Source of the DNA: Armigeres subalbatus
Taxonomy: Eukaryota; Arthropoda; Insecta; Diptera; Culicidae
Reading direction: 5' to 3'
Assembly: GCF_024139115.2 (NCBI RefSeq)
Contig: NC_085141.1
Span: 176,154,994-176,218,993 of the forward strand
Length of the DNA: 64,000 nucleotides
Made by a program: the position numbers and the translations under genes. The notes beneath the pieces were generated by a model. That model was not told where the DNA came from. It worked only from the letters and a program-made list of their open reading frames with translations, and did no database searches. Of this stretch, positions 1-12,317 are shown one piece after another. Every line of letters starts with the position of its first letter. Within the stretch, counting starts at the first letter, position 1.

Positions 1-3000
1 GGGGAGGCACAGCTACTGCCAATGGCAACACCCCCCAGAGCCTGGAACAGCTGCTGGAACGGCAATGGGAGCAAGGATCTCAATTTCTAATGGAACAAGC
101 TCAACATTTTGACAGTAAGTTATTTTTTTTATTATCTGACTTTGAAAGTGACAATTTCAATGATTTCTTTTAATACCTATTACCTATTCGTTAACTGGCA
201 TTAAATTCCTCTACTGGGATATATTCCTCTCACAACCTAATAAACATAAAGCTCTTTCACAATTGTTAACTGCGTGGTTGGTAAGACAAGCAACCTTTTG
301 TACAATTTTTTTTCTCTGTATGTAACCTCGTCGCAAATATTTATGTGAAGTGAGCTGCGAGGAGACAAAGTTTCGGTTAAGAAATTCATTGATAGTATAG
401 AAGAAAAAAAGGCTTTCTGTATGGTACCGCTTTTTTATTTTATTCGACTCTTTGTGATCAAGCTTTTTGAATTTGATGACAAGCTTTTTGGCAATTTGTC
501 ACTTTTTATTCTGTACCTTTGTGACTTTGTATTCCATATAGCTAACGAGTAGATTAACATTGCTCGATATAAAAATTTCCTATTCCAACTTTAATTTTAG
601 TTGCGTCACTGTTATCCTGCTTACATCAGCTTCGAAGTGAAAACATCCGACTAGAGGAGCACGTTAACAATTTGGTAGCAAGACGGGACCACCTGCTGGC
701 AGTGAATGCCCGTTTAGCTATCCCGTTGAATCCCACGGCCATGGGTGGAATCGGCATTGTCGGTGGTGGCGGAAGTGGCAGTAGTGGTGGTGGAGGAGCA
801 GGCCCCGGTAGCGCAGGAGGACCCGGTTCTACGGGTGGAAGTGGACTTGGTGCGACTGGATCTCAAGGTTTTTATAGTGCTAATCTGAAGCAAATGAAAA
901 CAATTTAAATAGCAACCAAACTATGCCTAGGTCAATTCAATAACATGCACGGCAATGGACCCCATGATTCCGCTGGAAGCAACTTATCTAATCCCTCCGT
1001 TACGAGTAGGAGTAGTCGAATTCAGCAACATCAATCTCAACAGCAACAGTCACAATCCCTGTTTAGCAGTAACACAAGCAACCAAATACCGTTGGAAAAT
1101 GGTATAGATTTTCGGCATTCAAATTCCTCCCACCAAAACACCTCAAGTTCTTCAATCAGGTAAGTGCCTCCAAAGCATTTTTTTCAAAACTATTTTGTTA
1201 TTTATTCTATACAAATATTGTATATAGTACTTATATTTCTCGTAAAAAGTATCTGTTTTACAAACTGTATTGAAATTTATTTCGTTTACTATCTATTTTT
1301 CCTTTATTTTTTTATCACAACCTACAATCTTTAGTGATAAACCTAACACAATCTACGTGAACCTGTGAGGGTCGACGAGGCATCCATTATGTTCGAGTGC
1401 CGACATTTTTTCGGTTTTTCTCACTAGGCCAAGCCATATGCCACAACAATTCGTTCAGCGACGCTCGGGCGTTCAGTGGCGATGTCACAAACACCACGTA
1501 CACTTAGTTCATTCGCGTTTGGATCAAAGCACGTTACGTGTAAAACTTGCGATAGTGAACAAACCCATTTTTTTTTTGAAAAACAGTTTTATAAAAGTTT
1601 TGGAACTGACAGCTGTAACAGGCGTTCGAACAATTTTTGTAGTTTGTAAATTTTAAAAAGTTGTCCTGCCTTTTAAGTTAAGATATTTTTTTCTTATATG
1701 AAATAATTTATATGCGATTTACAAGAAAGGATATCTGCCTGTTTGAAAGGTTGAACAATATATTTAATTTAATTATTTTAGTCAATAAAGTAATTGGATT
1801 CTATACATGTTTGTTTTTATTTCATTTCTAGCCGATTCCCCCAATTGTTAAGAAAATAAGGGTAACTTTTTGCAATTATTATTTTTATTTTTCCCACCGA
1901 AAACTTGTTGTATTTCATAGTACCTTAAATAACAAATGCGGCAACTTTACGCATCAATGTTAATTATATGTAGGAAATTTAGGACAATCATGCGTACAGA
2001 CAGATTAATAATAATTTGAATAGTGAAATTCATTGTCATAGGTCAGTGTTAGAACTGTGTTATTGGTAATTGAATGCGAAATTTCTTTATGAACACTACG
2101 TTGCGGCCTGACAACGCCGTCTTAGCTGCAGAGTGCATTGACAATAATAAAACATTTTGAGGAGTACAATAGTTGCATTGCAAGCGGTTGTTTTCGGATA
2201 TGTGAATTTAACTTGATAAAATTGTACATTGATTTATTCAACTTCTATTGTTGCCTTTTTTTCTTATTTAAAAACTTACTCTACTTTTGCGTTTTCTTTT
2301 GGATTTTGGTTCAGCTATTGCTTTGATTAAATAAGTAGTAAAATAGTCCACATGATAATACGATCGAGACATACTTTTAGACATCATTCTCCATCGAACC
2401 AATCTTGTCCACCACCTTCGAACTCATCAAGTCGTCAACCATCGTCATCATCCAGTAGTGCCATATCGTCGGAACAACCTGCCCAACATTCCCGTTCAAA
2501 TCGAGGGGTTAATAGTAGCAGTGCCAATAACTCTCTGTCTGCGGCTGGCGCAAGCGGTGGTAACAATCCCCCATCGTCATCAGCTTATCAGGCGCAGCAA
2601 CAAACAATTTACAACACCGCCCATCAGGTAGAGTAACTAGATATTGTCGGAAACCTAATTATTACTCCTAGAAACTAATCTCTATCCATGTAAAATCTAC
2701 ATCAGCTCAGCAAAATCATGCGGCCCTTCATTAGTAAAAAAATCATCAATCTTCACCATTTTCCTTAAATCGTAACGCAGACATCGTTACCCAATAACAT
2801 TATATTAAATTTCAATTCCCGGTCGAACTAGATTCCACTTCTGTTGGAGCACCACCAACAGGAGCACCATTCCCAACAGCAGCTGCAGTCGCAAGCGCAG
2901 CCGCAACCAGCGCATCACCTACGGCAAACACCTCCAACCGTCTCGTCACGTTCTCACCAGTCCCACTCGGCACGTGCAGCAGGCGGCAATCCATCTTCCT

Positions 3001-3125
3001 CGTCACATTCCCACCATCCTGGTCCACTATCCCATCACCACCAAGCGTTGAGTTCCGCACCGTCGTCCCATGCACAGCCACCACCATCACAGCAGCAACC
3101 GCTTCCTCAACGGCAGCGGCATTAG
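1..3125 (+). CDS. Alh: Alhambra/AF10-AF17 family chromatin regulator, C-terminal exons
   Basis: These are the last coding exons of an AF10/AF17 (MLLT10/MLLT6)-type nuclear protein; the 5' part, with the PHD fingers, lies outside the window. Exon 1-114 encodes the octapeptide motif EQLLERQWEQGSQFLMEQ and donor GTAAGT follows. The exon starting at 601 continues in phase with a leucine zipper (LHQLRSENIRLEEHVNNL) and then a Gly/Ser-rich stretch. In mammals this OM-LZ region binds the H3K79 methyltransferase DOT1L; in Drosophila Alh affects chromatin silencing. Later exons fit in phase: 601-867, 931-1159 (donor CAG/GTAAGT), 2381-2627, and 2832-3125 with stop TAG at 3123-3125. The tail is rich in Ser, Gln and His, as in insect Alh. 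Between 868 and 930 an in-frame TAA (906-908) must be removed as a 63-bp intron with a weak donor (GTTTTT); if retained, the protein ends there. The family call is strong. The 63-bp intron is inference. Confidence 0.87.
1335..1368 (+). other. possible alternative last exon of Alh
   Basis: After the exon ending at 1159, an AG at 1333-1334 following a T-rich tract would open a short exon in the correct phase that adds about 11 residues and stops with TGA at 1366-1368. A second candidate acceptor ends at 1831 (tttcatttctag) and also leads to a short in-phase tail with a stop. The exon at 2381 is the best-supported continuation because it runs 247 bp in phase, so these would be alternative ends only. 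Neither is proven. Confidence 0.25.
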
Positions 3126-4145
3126 GTCAGTTTTTAGTAAGCCTCGAGTAGGATCTCACGGTGAAGGACACAAAGCATTGCACCCTTATTTAAGTACAAA
3201 TTCACCTAACGGCATCTGAAGGAACACTGCTAAGGACGCAAGATATTAGATTTATAGTACTTCTTGAAACAAAACAGAACAGACATAATACTGTTTCTCT
3301 GCACATCTGGCACCATCAATCGGGTGCATGCCAAAATTAAAGACTATTGCATTGCAACACGCACACGCAAAACCACAAGTTTGCCCTACATTTTTGGAAA
3401 GTACATAAATGTGTTTCACGTTTGAATTCTTGGAGGTTTGCGATAGATGGTTTTGCATTTCATTCTTTTTTTAGATGTATACTTCAAAGAACTTTTTTCC
3501 CATCGGTCTTGAACGACCCATGAGAAGATTAATGAAACACCTTGGAAGTGTCTAAGGTGGAAAATGGGCATCAAGCAAGACTGTTCAAAACTATTCTAAT
3601 AACTGCAATGACGAAATTCATTCAGCACTTATTTTGATTGGATGGCATAAGTTATTTCAATATATTGTATATATTATCTGTCTCATCTGAGTTCAACATT
3701 TTAATGAATGGAAAAAAATATCACTTCTACAACAACTGCAGCATAGGGCAATGAAAAAATGTTTTACGTGAGCTTGTTTGTTAAAGCCAAAAACGTTTCC
3801 AACCACGCCCAGATGATGAAAGGTGGACTGCGTTAGTCTACACCATTTGAATCCTCGTGTTTTTAGTTTAGCTCGTCTCTAGCTACTCCTGGATTGACCA
3901 GAATCATTAAAATATCACAATGATTCAACTGAATGGTTGGCTTGGATTGGTCGTAGTGTACAAGTTACAGTGCTTCACGATATTGTTAATCAAATAGATA
4001 TTTTTGTGAAATCCCAAAATACCCATATGTTTAGAGATATCAAGCATAATTTTTTAAAATGACTTGTCTAACAATTATCAAAATTCGAGAAATCCTTTGG
4101 AGAAAGTTGGCAAACGTTTGCCTTGAACGGTTTCAAACCAATTTA
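3126..4145. other. Alh 3' UTR and downstream spacer
   Basis: No coding frame of substance follows the Alh stop. An ATTAAA near 3338 is a possible early poly(A) signal. An AATAAA near 5376 lies beyond the inserted TIR element and could serve a longer transcript. The rest is AT-rich and I recognise nothing in it. Confidence 0.4.
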
Positions 4146-5100
4146 GGGGCAGTAGGGGCAATATGAACATACGGGGCAATATGAGCCACCCTCATTTTGA
4201 GCTTATTGACAAGGTTTAGCATGTAAAAGTTATATGATCTTTAAGAGGATGCTACACATATGCATCAACGTGAAAACCGCATTAAAATTCAATTCAAACA
4301 TGAAAATACACTTGAAAATGTAAATTTTCGCTGCATAGGCAAAATTATTATAAGATTTAAAGTTTATAAATAAGGTTTTGACACAAAACTGATTAAAATA
4401 CAGGTCAAAAATACACCACAATCAAAAGATATATTAAAATTGAATATTGTTCACACATGTTTGTATTGATACAAATCTGAATTTATCATAAAACTTTTTT
4501 TTTCCAAAACCAGTCTCTATGGGGCAATATGGGCATACCTGCACAGAGCAAGATATCAGGCCTTAAAATACGAACAAGTTCAAATTTCAGTAGTCAAATA
4601 CAAGAATATTATCATATATGTAAGATTCATTACGGAAAAATTACAACAGCGCATTACTGCGATTGAAACAGAAAAAATGACCATTGGCCAATTGAAATGT
4701 GGCTGTTCAAACGGTGAAGAGTGGAAAATCGGTTCAGTCCGCTGTTGTGCGGTTTTTTAATTTTATTTGGTATGGAATACTCACAACTGTTGTAGGAATA
4801 TCATATTCTTCCATATTGCGATACTTTTTTCGCCTAAATAAACGTTTTGGATGGGTGGCCCATACTGCCCCAAATGGTGGCTCATATTGCCCCGTATAGT
4901 CGGGAACACACATTGAAATCAATACATTTTCAAAAGTGCATTCCAAAAATTTCCAAACGCATTTTTCGTCATTCATCGACGTTATATGAAAGGGAACATT
5001 CTCTAGTATAAGTCAACTACATTTGAACGATGTTTTTTTGAGCTTTTCAGCGCTTTTCGGAACGATTTCCTTAGGTGGCCCATATTGCCCCGATCACCCC
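4146..5100. mobile_element. TIR element with GGGGCAATATG terminal and internal repeats
   Basis: The left end reads GGGGCAGTAGGGGCAATATG and the right end is its imperfect inverse, ending in CACCCC. TA flanks both sides (4144-4145 and 5101-5102), as expected of a TA target duplication. The core GGGGCAATATG (or its reverse complement) recurs inside near 4174, 4522, 4862 and 4885. No transposase frame is visible, so this is a non-autonomous element. Confidence 0.55.
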
Positions 5101-5102
5101 TA

Positions 5103-6434
5103 ATAGTTTTTTTTCCACTGGCATGCATAAATGCATGACACGTAATTCACGTGTTTCACATCATAGCTCAATCCACTCAAATTTCCTGTGAAAAATGAAT
5201 AAATTACACATTCGCCGCTATGCTGATCGGTATTTGTCAGTGCATGTTTGACGAAACTGCAGTTTTGTTTTGTTTTGAATTTGTGTTACAAAAGTCCTCA
5301 GCATAAGTCGCCCTAATTTCCAATATGTATAAGCGACGTATGTAAAAGTGAGGCTTCAAAAATTGAAATCTGAAATCAATAAAATTGAATGAGTATTATT
5401 ATATAGAGTCGTGTAAAATTGTCATGTTATATTAAACACCTTGTTTTGTTTGCTTTTGTACATAGGTCAGAAAGAAAAGATGTGCTTGATATCTATATTT
5501 ATTTTTACATACCGAAAGTCATTCATTTCTGAGTTTAAAAATGACATCAAACGTCGATTTGCGGTTTCTACGTCCAAAGCTTCATTATGTTTATAATAGG
5601 GAAGTATGCATATTTAATTACAAAACGAATAATTTCCAACATCTACTCGTCAAGCCAAAGGTAGGCACTTGTAATATCTAAAAAAAGATCAAACGCTGAT
5701 TGAATAATTGGCACGTTTTAACCCAAGCAGAGAATAACGTGGAATAACTCTGTAATAAAACATGCGTGTAATGGTTGCATATGTACAATTGTACATACAT
5801 AACATACATATAAATATTTTAGATTTAGAGTTGAGACATAAATTACGCATAATATAGATTGAAAAATGACAAAAAAATAACTTATTCTAATGTAATGCAA
5901 ACAATTTTTAAAAGGCAACAGTAGTAGGAAAATTTGTAAGTTCCAACAGTAATTTACTAAGTTCACTTAGTTTTGTTATATTTTAAGCAGTTTTCTTATT
6001 TCTAAAACTTTTTGCATTTACAAAATAAATGTTATTTTTATGACAAATGTTCCATATAGTGCAATCCATCATTATTTTCGTTAAATCACGTTTGTACAAA
6101 ATAAATACACAAAATAAACGTACAGCACTCAGGTGGAAGAAGAAGCATCGTTCACTGCAAGCATAACTCTCCCATATTGATGTGAAATCCATATCAATAC
6201 GGAACAGTAATGCTTGTGGCGGCAGCCTAGTTGAAGATTGGAATTAAAGGCATTCGTAACAATCGATAGAAGTTTAAAATACTAATAGTGAGTTATTCTA
6301 TCACATGAAACATAAAAATAATCAGTAGGGGAAAGTGAAAAATTGAAATGACTATTGGAGAATCAAGCACATGCAAGTATTGACAAGAAAGCACCGTATA
6401 ATCCTTATCTAAAAAAGTGAAATAAAACTACTTC
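5103..6434. other. AT-rich intergenic DNA
   Basis: I see no gene, RNA or clear repeat boundary here. Open frames are short and shift between strands without coding bias. Confidence 0.4.
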
Positions 6435-7067
6435 AAATAGCATTTGTGGTATTCATTTGTTTGATTTTGATATCACAGCATGTACTGATTTATTAGTTTA
6501 ACTGATTTTCTTAAGGTCACTCCTGACGGAATCCAAGTTTCAAAGTGCTCGCGTTCTCGGGGGCACACCACTCGATACGGAAGCAACGCACAACTGTCAT
6601 TTCTGTTGATTTAGTTTTGCAGCACGCAGCATGCGTGAAAAATGAAAATGACAGTTTTGCGTTTCTTCCGTATCGAGTGGTGTGCCCCCGAAAACGCGAG
6701 CACTTTGAAACTTGGATTCCGTCAGGAGTGACCTTAAAGGAACTTTCAAACACACGGTCATATTAAACGGTAGGTTTCTCAATCGTTGATTACCCGAGCA
6801 GTGAATGAAAATAAACTGAAAACCTATTTTGATATTTTGATACTTTCATTTGCAATATCAACATAAATAGCATTTGTGGTATTCATTTGTTTGATTTTGA
6901 TATCACAGCATGTACTGATTTATTAGTTTAACTGATTTTCTTAAAGGAACTTTCAAACACACAGTCTTATTAAACGGTAGGTTTCTCAATCGTTGATTAC
7001 CCGAGCAGAGAATGAAAACAAACTGATAACTTATTTTGATATTTTGATACTTTCATTTGCAATATCA
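6435..7067. repeat. tandem duplication of about 205 bp, one copy interrupted
   Basis: The segment starting aaatagcatttgtggtattc occurs at 6435 and again at 6865. Both run through the same TTAAAGGAAC, TTACCCGAGCAG and AT-rich 'tttgatat' stretches. The first copy contains a 219-bp palindromic insertion plus TTAA that the second lacks, so the duplication preceded that insertion. Confidence 0.8.
6515..6733. mobile_element. palindromic TTAA-target MITE
   Basis: A 219-bp near-perfect hairpin starts GGTCACTCCTGACGGAAT and ends with the inverse. The arms match over about 85 bases with only a few mismatches. TTAA flanks both sides (6511-6514 and 6734-6737), and the empty copy of the site, with a single TTAA, is at about 6941-6944. 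TTAA duplication is the hallmark of piggyBac-type transposases, so a piggyBac-like helper is inferred. No protein is encoded; open frames on both strands are the two faces of the hairpin. Confidence 0.85.
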
Positions 7068-9229
7068 AATTTTGGTGACCCTGTGGTCGAGTTAATAGTA
7101 GTCACATCAAAAGTTGAGAATTAAATGTTGTATCCAAATAAACAAAGTGATAACAATTTTTGATATCACGGAAAACAAAAAAAAACTTATTTTGATATTG
7201 GGCAGTTTTCTACGGTTTACATCAGGCTATTGACATCCTATTGTTTAGCCCATCGCCAGATCGTAGCCAGGATGTCCCGGGCTATAATTGTTTTTTTTTC
7301 ATACTGCGTTTCAATGATGACAGCGGTCTATGTCTATTGATGATGATGACACCACGCTTGTCACCGGCTCGGTTTACATAATGAGTTTTCATTATGATAA
7401 TGACTATATCGAGCAAAAACAAAAATAAATATCTCAATTTGATATTATTTTGATTCATGGATCATATAGTGATATCAAAATACTGATATCTTATTTAGTT
7501 ACTCGTTTGATCAAACACATATTATGCGACATCAAGATTTACAAACTAGACTAGTTATCATTTACTTATTTTCTATAAATCTTGATATCAGAAAAATATC
7601 TGACACAGTTCCTATTTTGTTTTATTTATTTGAGATTATATCTAAATAAAAATATCAATATTAGTTTGACTTTGGATTTTGAATCATTTTATTTCATTAT
7701 TATTCAGTCTTATTCGATAACTGATAATAGAAAAAAAAATATTTCGATTTATTGCTTATGAGGTAATGAATAAGCGATCTGTAAATCACAGACAAACAGA
7801 CTTGAACATTTTTCTGAAAAATCCATCGCTTAACTCCTCTACCACCACCTTGCGAGCATGTTACACGAAACAATGTTTCGTATGACATCGTCACCAGAAG
7901 GCGCTGGAGTGAAATGTCACACTCGAAGGGTTACGACGCTAGTGCCTCTCTGGGTGGTGCGGATAGAATCGATTTGGTTGTCAAACTGAAGCCAAAATTT
8001 TCTATTGTGCCGGAGCCAAACATTGAAGATTGTGGTTGTGTTCGTTTCTGATCTAATATTGAGAAGTATTGTTATTATTTTGGGAAAACATAGAAATTAA
8101 CTTTGTTTGAGTTTTGTATTCTTTGTAATAAATATTCTCACATTATATTTCGAGTGGAAAATTAGTGGGAATGCAACTAAAAAGCACTCGTTACGAAATT
8201 TCACGAGATTCAAAGGCTGATTGGAGCATGAATGTATGTAAACAATCGTAAAGTCATGTAGAGTCTAGCGCATTTGTGCGCCCTCATGCAGCGTGGAAAA
8301 AGAAATTCGAAGAGCGGGAAATGTTTGACAGCCAAGTAACTGCAAAATAATTTTGTTTATGGGAGTGATTTCAAAACATCCCTCTGCTCGCTTGAGCGCA
8401 GGAAAGCGGCTCTATCCGCAGCACTCAGGTGCCTCTAGTTGTGAAACGCGCAATCAATCAAATTCAAATTGATCGTTGAAGTCATGGTCGATAGTAATTT
8501 TTCTTGTGTTACGTCTGTTTGTCTGTGTGTAAATTATAAAAAAGTAACATGCGCACGAAACTTTGACGCATTTTGGAATTCTTCTTTATTTCCTTATGAA
8601 AGTGCAAATGGTATTTATAGTATGGTATGGTTTAAAAAAGATTGATAATAACATTCGACATTGCGTTAGTAATTCTATTGAATTAGAACACAAAGTGAGC
8701 AATTTGATATCAGTTTTTAAGTTCAACACTCAGATAGATTAAAATAAATAAATTTTAATAAACAAAAATTAAAAGACTTTAAATGCATTGACTTAGTAAT
8801 TTATCTTTTCAAACCGTAGAAAAAATCTTCATATACCGTTGAACGGAAAATAATTTCTATTCATATAGAGGATAGGGATCGTATTTAATTATGTATAATA
8901 TTTTTCTGTATTTTTCAACCGCCCATTCTCAATGTTAGATTTTCTCTAATAACTTTTTTGCAAATAACTTTTCATTCATAGGAACGTAAAAATGACAGAC
9001 CCCTCCTCCCTCTTTAAGCTGTCACGTATTAAGTGTACGGCCTCAAATATGTGTCATGCGGGTTATAGATTACGGACTCTATTATTAATTTCAGTTATCA
9101 AAATAATATCAAAATTTGATATTTGCTAGAGTACTCTGCAATTCTATATCAAAATATGTTATAGTTATGATATCAAAAACTCAATTTGTTATCATTTTGA
9201 TAATATTTTGATAGCGGACTCTGCTCGGG
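7000..9229. mobile_element. TIR element, CCCGAGCAGAG ends
   Basis: The left end CCCGAGCAGAG follows TA (6998-6999), and the right end CTCTGCTCGGG is followed by TA (9230-9231). Both ends run into AT-rich tracts repeating TTTTGATAT/ATATCAAAA. There is no transposase frame. A hAT-type MITE is nested at 7950-8428. Ends of 11 bp are short, so the pairing is moderate evidence. A second copy of the left end lies at about 6797 in the tandem duplication. Confidence 0.5.
7950..8428. mobile_element. hAT-type MITE, copy 1 (8-bp TSD)
   Basis: A 479-bp element begins CTGGGTGGTGCGGATAGA and ends with the inverse of CTGAGTGCTGCGGATAGA. It is bounded by the exact 8-bp direct repeat GTGCCTCT (7942-7949 and 8429-8436). 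A nearly identical copy lies at 19604-20081 with a different 8-bp repeat. No protein is encoded. Eight-bp duplications are typical of hAT transposases. Confidence 0.9.
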
Positions 9230-9239
9230 TAAGGATCTC

Positions 9240-10819
9240 CAAATGGCACCCTTCAGCAAACATTGAAGTTTCCCGTTAAATACACTTAGATACTGTCTCA
9301 ACCGCTATAACATGTTTTGCCGGTGAACAGCGAAACTACTAGCACAATTGCTCAAATGTTTGACGCGATCTTTTCGTGTTGTCCAACGAAACGGCGATGG
9401 AAGCTCGTTGACCAACGACACTAACCGTACCACGAAAATCATCCGCAGAGCACTGTGCACTCGTTTCAATTGCAGCGATATTTCAGTTGTGGTTCTTCTC
9501 TTACCTAGCATGTTTAAGGATTCTTTGGAAGCAGTATACTATGATTTCAAAAATGGTGATTATAGATTATACTAGTATGAATACCTTCTTCTTGGACACA
9601 TATTGGCGCACCATCATCGATCAGGATATTAATTCTTCAGTAATTGCATTTAAGAATGTTGTTTTGTATGCCATCGACCAATTCATTCCGAAGCGTTCCC
9701 GCAAGTCTCCGCCAAACCCACCTTGGAGTAATAAACGTCTTAATTGTTTTAAAAGATCAAAACGATCTGCTCTTCGAAATTACTCGAAGTTCAAATCTTG
9801 CCTTTATAAACAAATCTACCTCTTGGCAAACTCCTGTTACAAACGTTTGAACAAAAGGCTATTTTCCTTTTACCAAAGAAAAGTTCAACTTAAACTTCGA
9901 CATAATCCTAAAGTATTCTGGAATTACGTCAATGATCTGCGAAAAGAATATGGCCTACCTACCGTCATGTCTATGGGTACCACTGAACGTTCATCTACCG
10001 AAAGAATCTGTGATCTTTTCAAAAGTCATTTAGCAAGCGTTTATACTCAAGAAGCTCTGGATGCGGATCAAATTCGTACAGCTGCTATCAACGTTCCTGT
10101 TCGTCCCCCTGTCAGTAATCATCCGTTCGTCAATGCTGAAATGGTTGAAAATATTTGTTGCTCAATCAAGGCCTCAACAAGCTCTGGACCCAATGGTATT
10201 CCTGCATTCGTTCTGAAGAAGTGCTCCGGAAGCTTATCAAAACCTTTTCAACACTGTTCAACATATCGCTTCAAAATGGGACATTCCCTGAACACTCCTA
10301 CGTTTTTCCTGTTTTTAAAAAAAGGCAACAAACGTGCAATTTCAAAGCTATTTGAAAAACTTCATGTTTTATAACTGTCGCGATTACATCTCTGAACATC
10401 AACATGGATTCATCTTGAAGCGCTCAAAACAAGTACCAACTTGACCGTATATACAATATACATCGTTCATCGCTCGAGCTCTGCAGAAAAGACAACAAGT
10501 GGATTCAATTTGTACTAATTTCTCCGCAGCATTCGATAAAGTCAACCACAAGATAGCTATTGCTAAGTTCGGACGTCTTGGTTCCTCTGGATATCTATCC
10601 GGACGTGCAATGGCCATTAAGATTGGCGAGTCTATCTCATCATACTTTCCCGCTACTTCAGGTGTACCACAGGGTAGCCACCTAGGGCCGTTCACCAGCT
10701 TATAAGATCATTTAAGTTGTCCTTTGCCGACGATTTCAAACTTTACTGGATTGTTAATGACGATTCTGATGCCTATTTCTTGCAAACTCAGCTTGTCGTG
10801 TTCATCGATTGGTGTGAGA
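9240..10819 (+). pseudogene. Jockey-type LINE, 5' part (endonuclease end and RT)
   Basis: This is decayed ORF2 of a non-LTR retrotransposon. The longest frame is 9487-10374; it holds the region between endonuclease and RT, e.g. SPPNPPWSNKRLNCFKRSK, FWNYVNDLRKEYGLP and SGPNGIPAFVLKKC. After a frame loss, 10499-10705 carries RT motif A (SAAFDKVNHKI) and motif B (SGVPQGS). Then FADDFKLYW (motif C, about 10725) appears in another frame. Several frameshifts and an internal deletion make it non-functional. It breaks at 10819 inside the codons for WCE and resumes at 19021, so 10820-19012 is an insertion. Confidence 0.85.
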
Positions 10820-12124
10820 CACCCCCATGAAACGGCTGTCATCCACGAACAACTCGCCTGAAGCCGAAAACATGGTGCTGGATGTAAACATTGCCGGTTA
10901 AGCAATAAACACACGAAGTCAGCATGTCGAAGTCGGATGCGTAAGCGGCATGTGTTGTATTGTTAAATTATATTCAACGAGATGTATTGCATTGTTGCGT
11001 GATTCTCGACGTGATTAATTGGCGCTTTGATGTTGCATGAAGAAGAAGAAGCAGAAAGATGATATTTAAAAATTTTCGCGCGGGAAAACATACGAAGATA
11101 TCTCTGAAATTCTAGAGGCAATCTAATTAAAAACGGTAAACAGTACGGGGTTGGACTTTTCTTATACAGTGAACGTTCGCTAATTGGGTTTTTTCTAGTT
11201 GGGGCGCTTTTTAGTTGGGGGTTCACTAATTGGGGCGAAACCCAATTGAAAAGCAGCTAAACGTCAGAATGTGATGTCAAAAACGCGTTGACGTTTTGTT
11301 TCCGTGTTTGGCGGGATCGATATTTTATCATTGACGAATACATAGACCGAAATGTCCGGTACAAAGCCATCAGAAAATCAGGCACCATGTCTTCTTCTTC
11401 ATTTTAAAGAAAATACCCCTCGTGGGTGACGGATTACATTATATAAATATTTTACGAGCGCTGACTTACCCCTCTCGACGTTTTGACAGTTTGTCTGTTT
11501 GTTTTTCTCCCTCGCCTTGCGTCGTCGTTTCGGTTTCGGTTCCGCCGCGAGTTCATCCCCTTTTTACTACCCGCATTAAGAAAGTTGCACCCGGTTTACG
11601 ACCGTTCTTTGGGCCAATTTCTAAACAGAACTGCAACTTTTCCTCATTGATGATGACTGTGGAATTCTGGCCATGTTGTTCCCGTTTTGAATCTTTGCCA
11701 CGCACACGAGTATCACGTTTGGAAACAATTGAATTTCCCTATCATTCCTGAGATGTTGCGACAACGCGAAATAATCACAATTAGTGATGTTTACCGCCGC
11801 GGATGATCCGATCGGAAGAATCTACCCACTTGTACACAGAGCCAAAAAAAGTTGGGATTCCAACATTTTCTTATTGTTGTTTCAATAATATGTTAAAATT
11901 GGTATTTTTAAGTGCTAAAACTTTTCAGTCGAATGCAAAATTGATTGACTTGAAAGTTTTTTTCCAGCTCAAAATTCTGATTTCCACAGTTGAAATTCTC
12001 AAAACAAAATTTGTAAAAATATCAAACTAACATCAATATTTCACCTGATTTGGCAACATTGGCAGATAGAAATAATGTAACTGGCAACCAACGGCTATCT
12101 GTCAGTTACATTTGCGGGAAGATA

Positions 12125-12317
12125 ATGCAGGGACAAAATTCTTCCTTTGAACCGGTAAGAGATTTGATTTGTAGTCAAAGAACTTGAAATTTTATGATAT
12201 AATTCCTATTTCCAGGAAACACCATTGAGGGGCCCAGCCAAGGGACCAGCCAGGGGACCAGCTTATATTCACAATGCCTACAATTATAATGCTGCGGAGT
12301 ATACGGTGGCTGCATGA
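12125..12317 (+). CDS. candidate 43-codon two-exon mini-gene
   Basis: ATG at 12125 opens 10 codons ending at a good donor (CCG/GTAAGA, exon end 12154). A consensus acceptor (ttccag) precedes exon 12216-12317, which continues in phase to TGA at 12315-12317. The second exon contains GPAKGPARGPAY and a Tyr/Asn/Ala-rich tail. I do not recognise it. It may be a captured gene fragment inside the pogo-like element, or chance. Confidence 0.3.

Noticed and set aside
2812..3090. 92-codon open frame on the minus strand
   Set aside because: It is the shadow of the low-complexity Gln/Ser/His exon of Alh.
6517..6782. Overlapping open frames on both strands
   Set aside because: They are the two arms of the 219-bp palindromic MITE and mirror each other.
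11422..11751. 109-codon plus-strand frame in the pogo-like element
   Set aside because: Overlaps the subterminal inverted repeat, has no recognisable domain and no mirrored copy at the other end.
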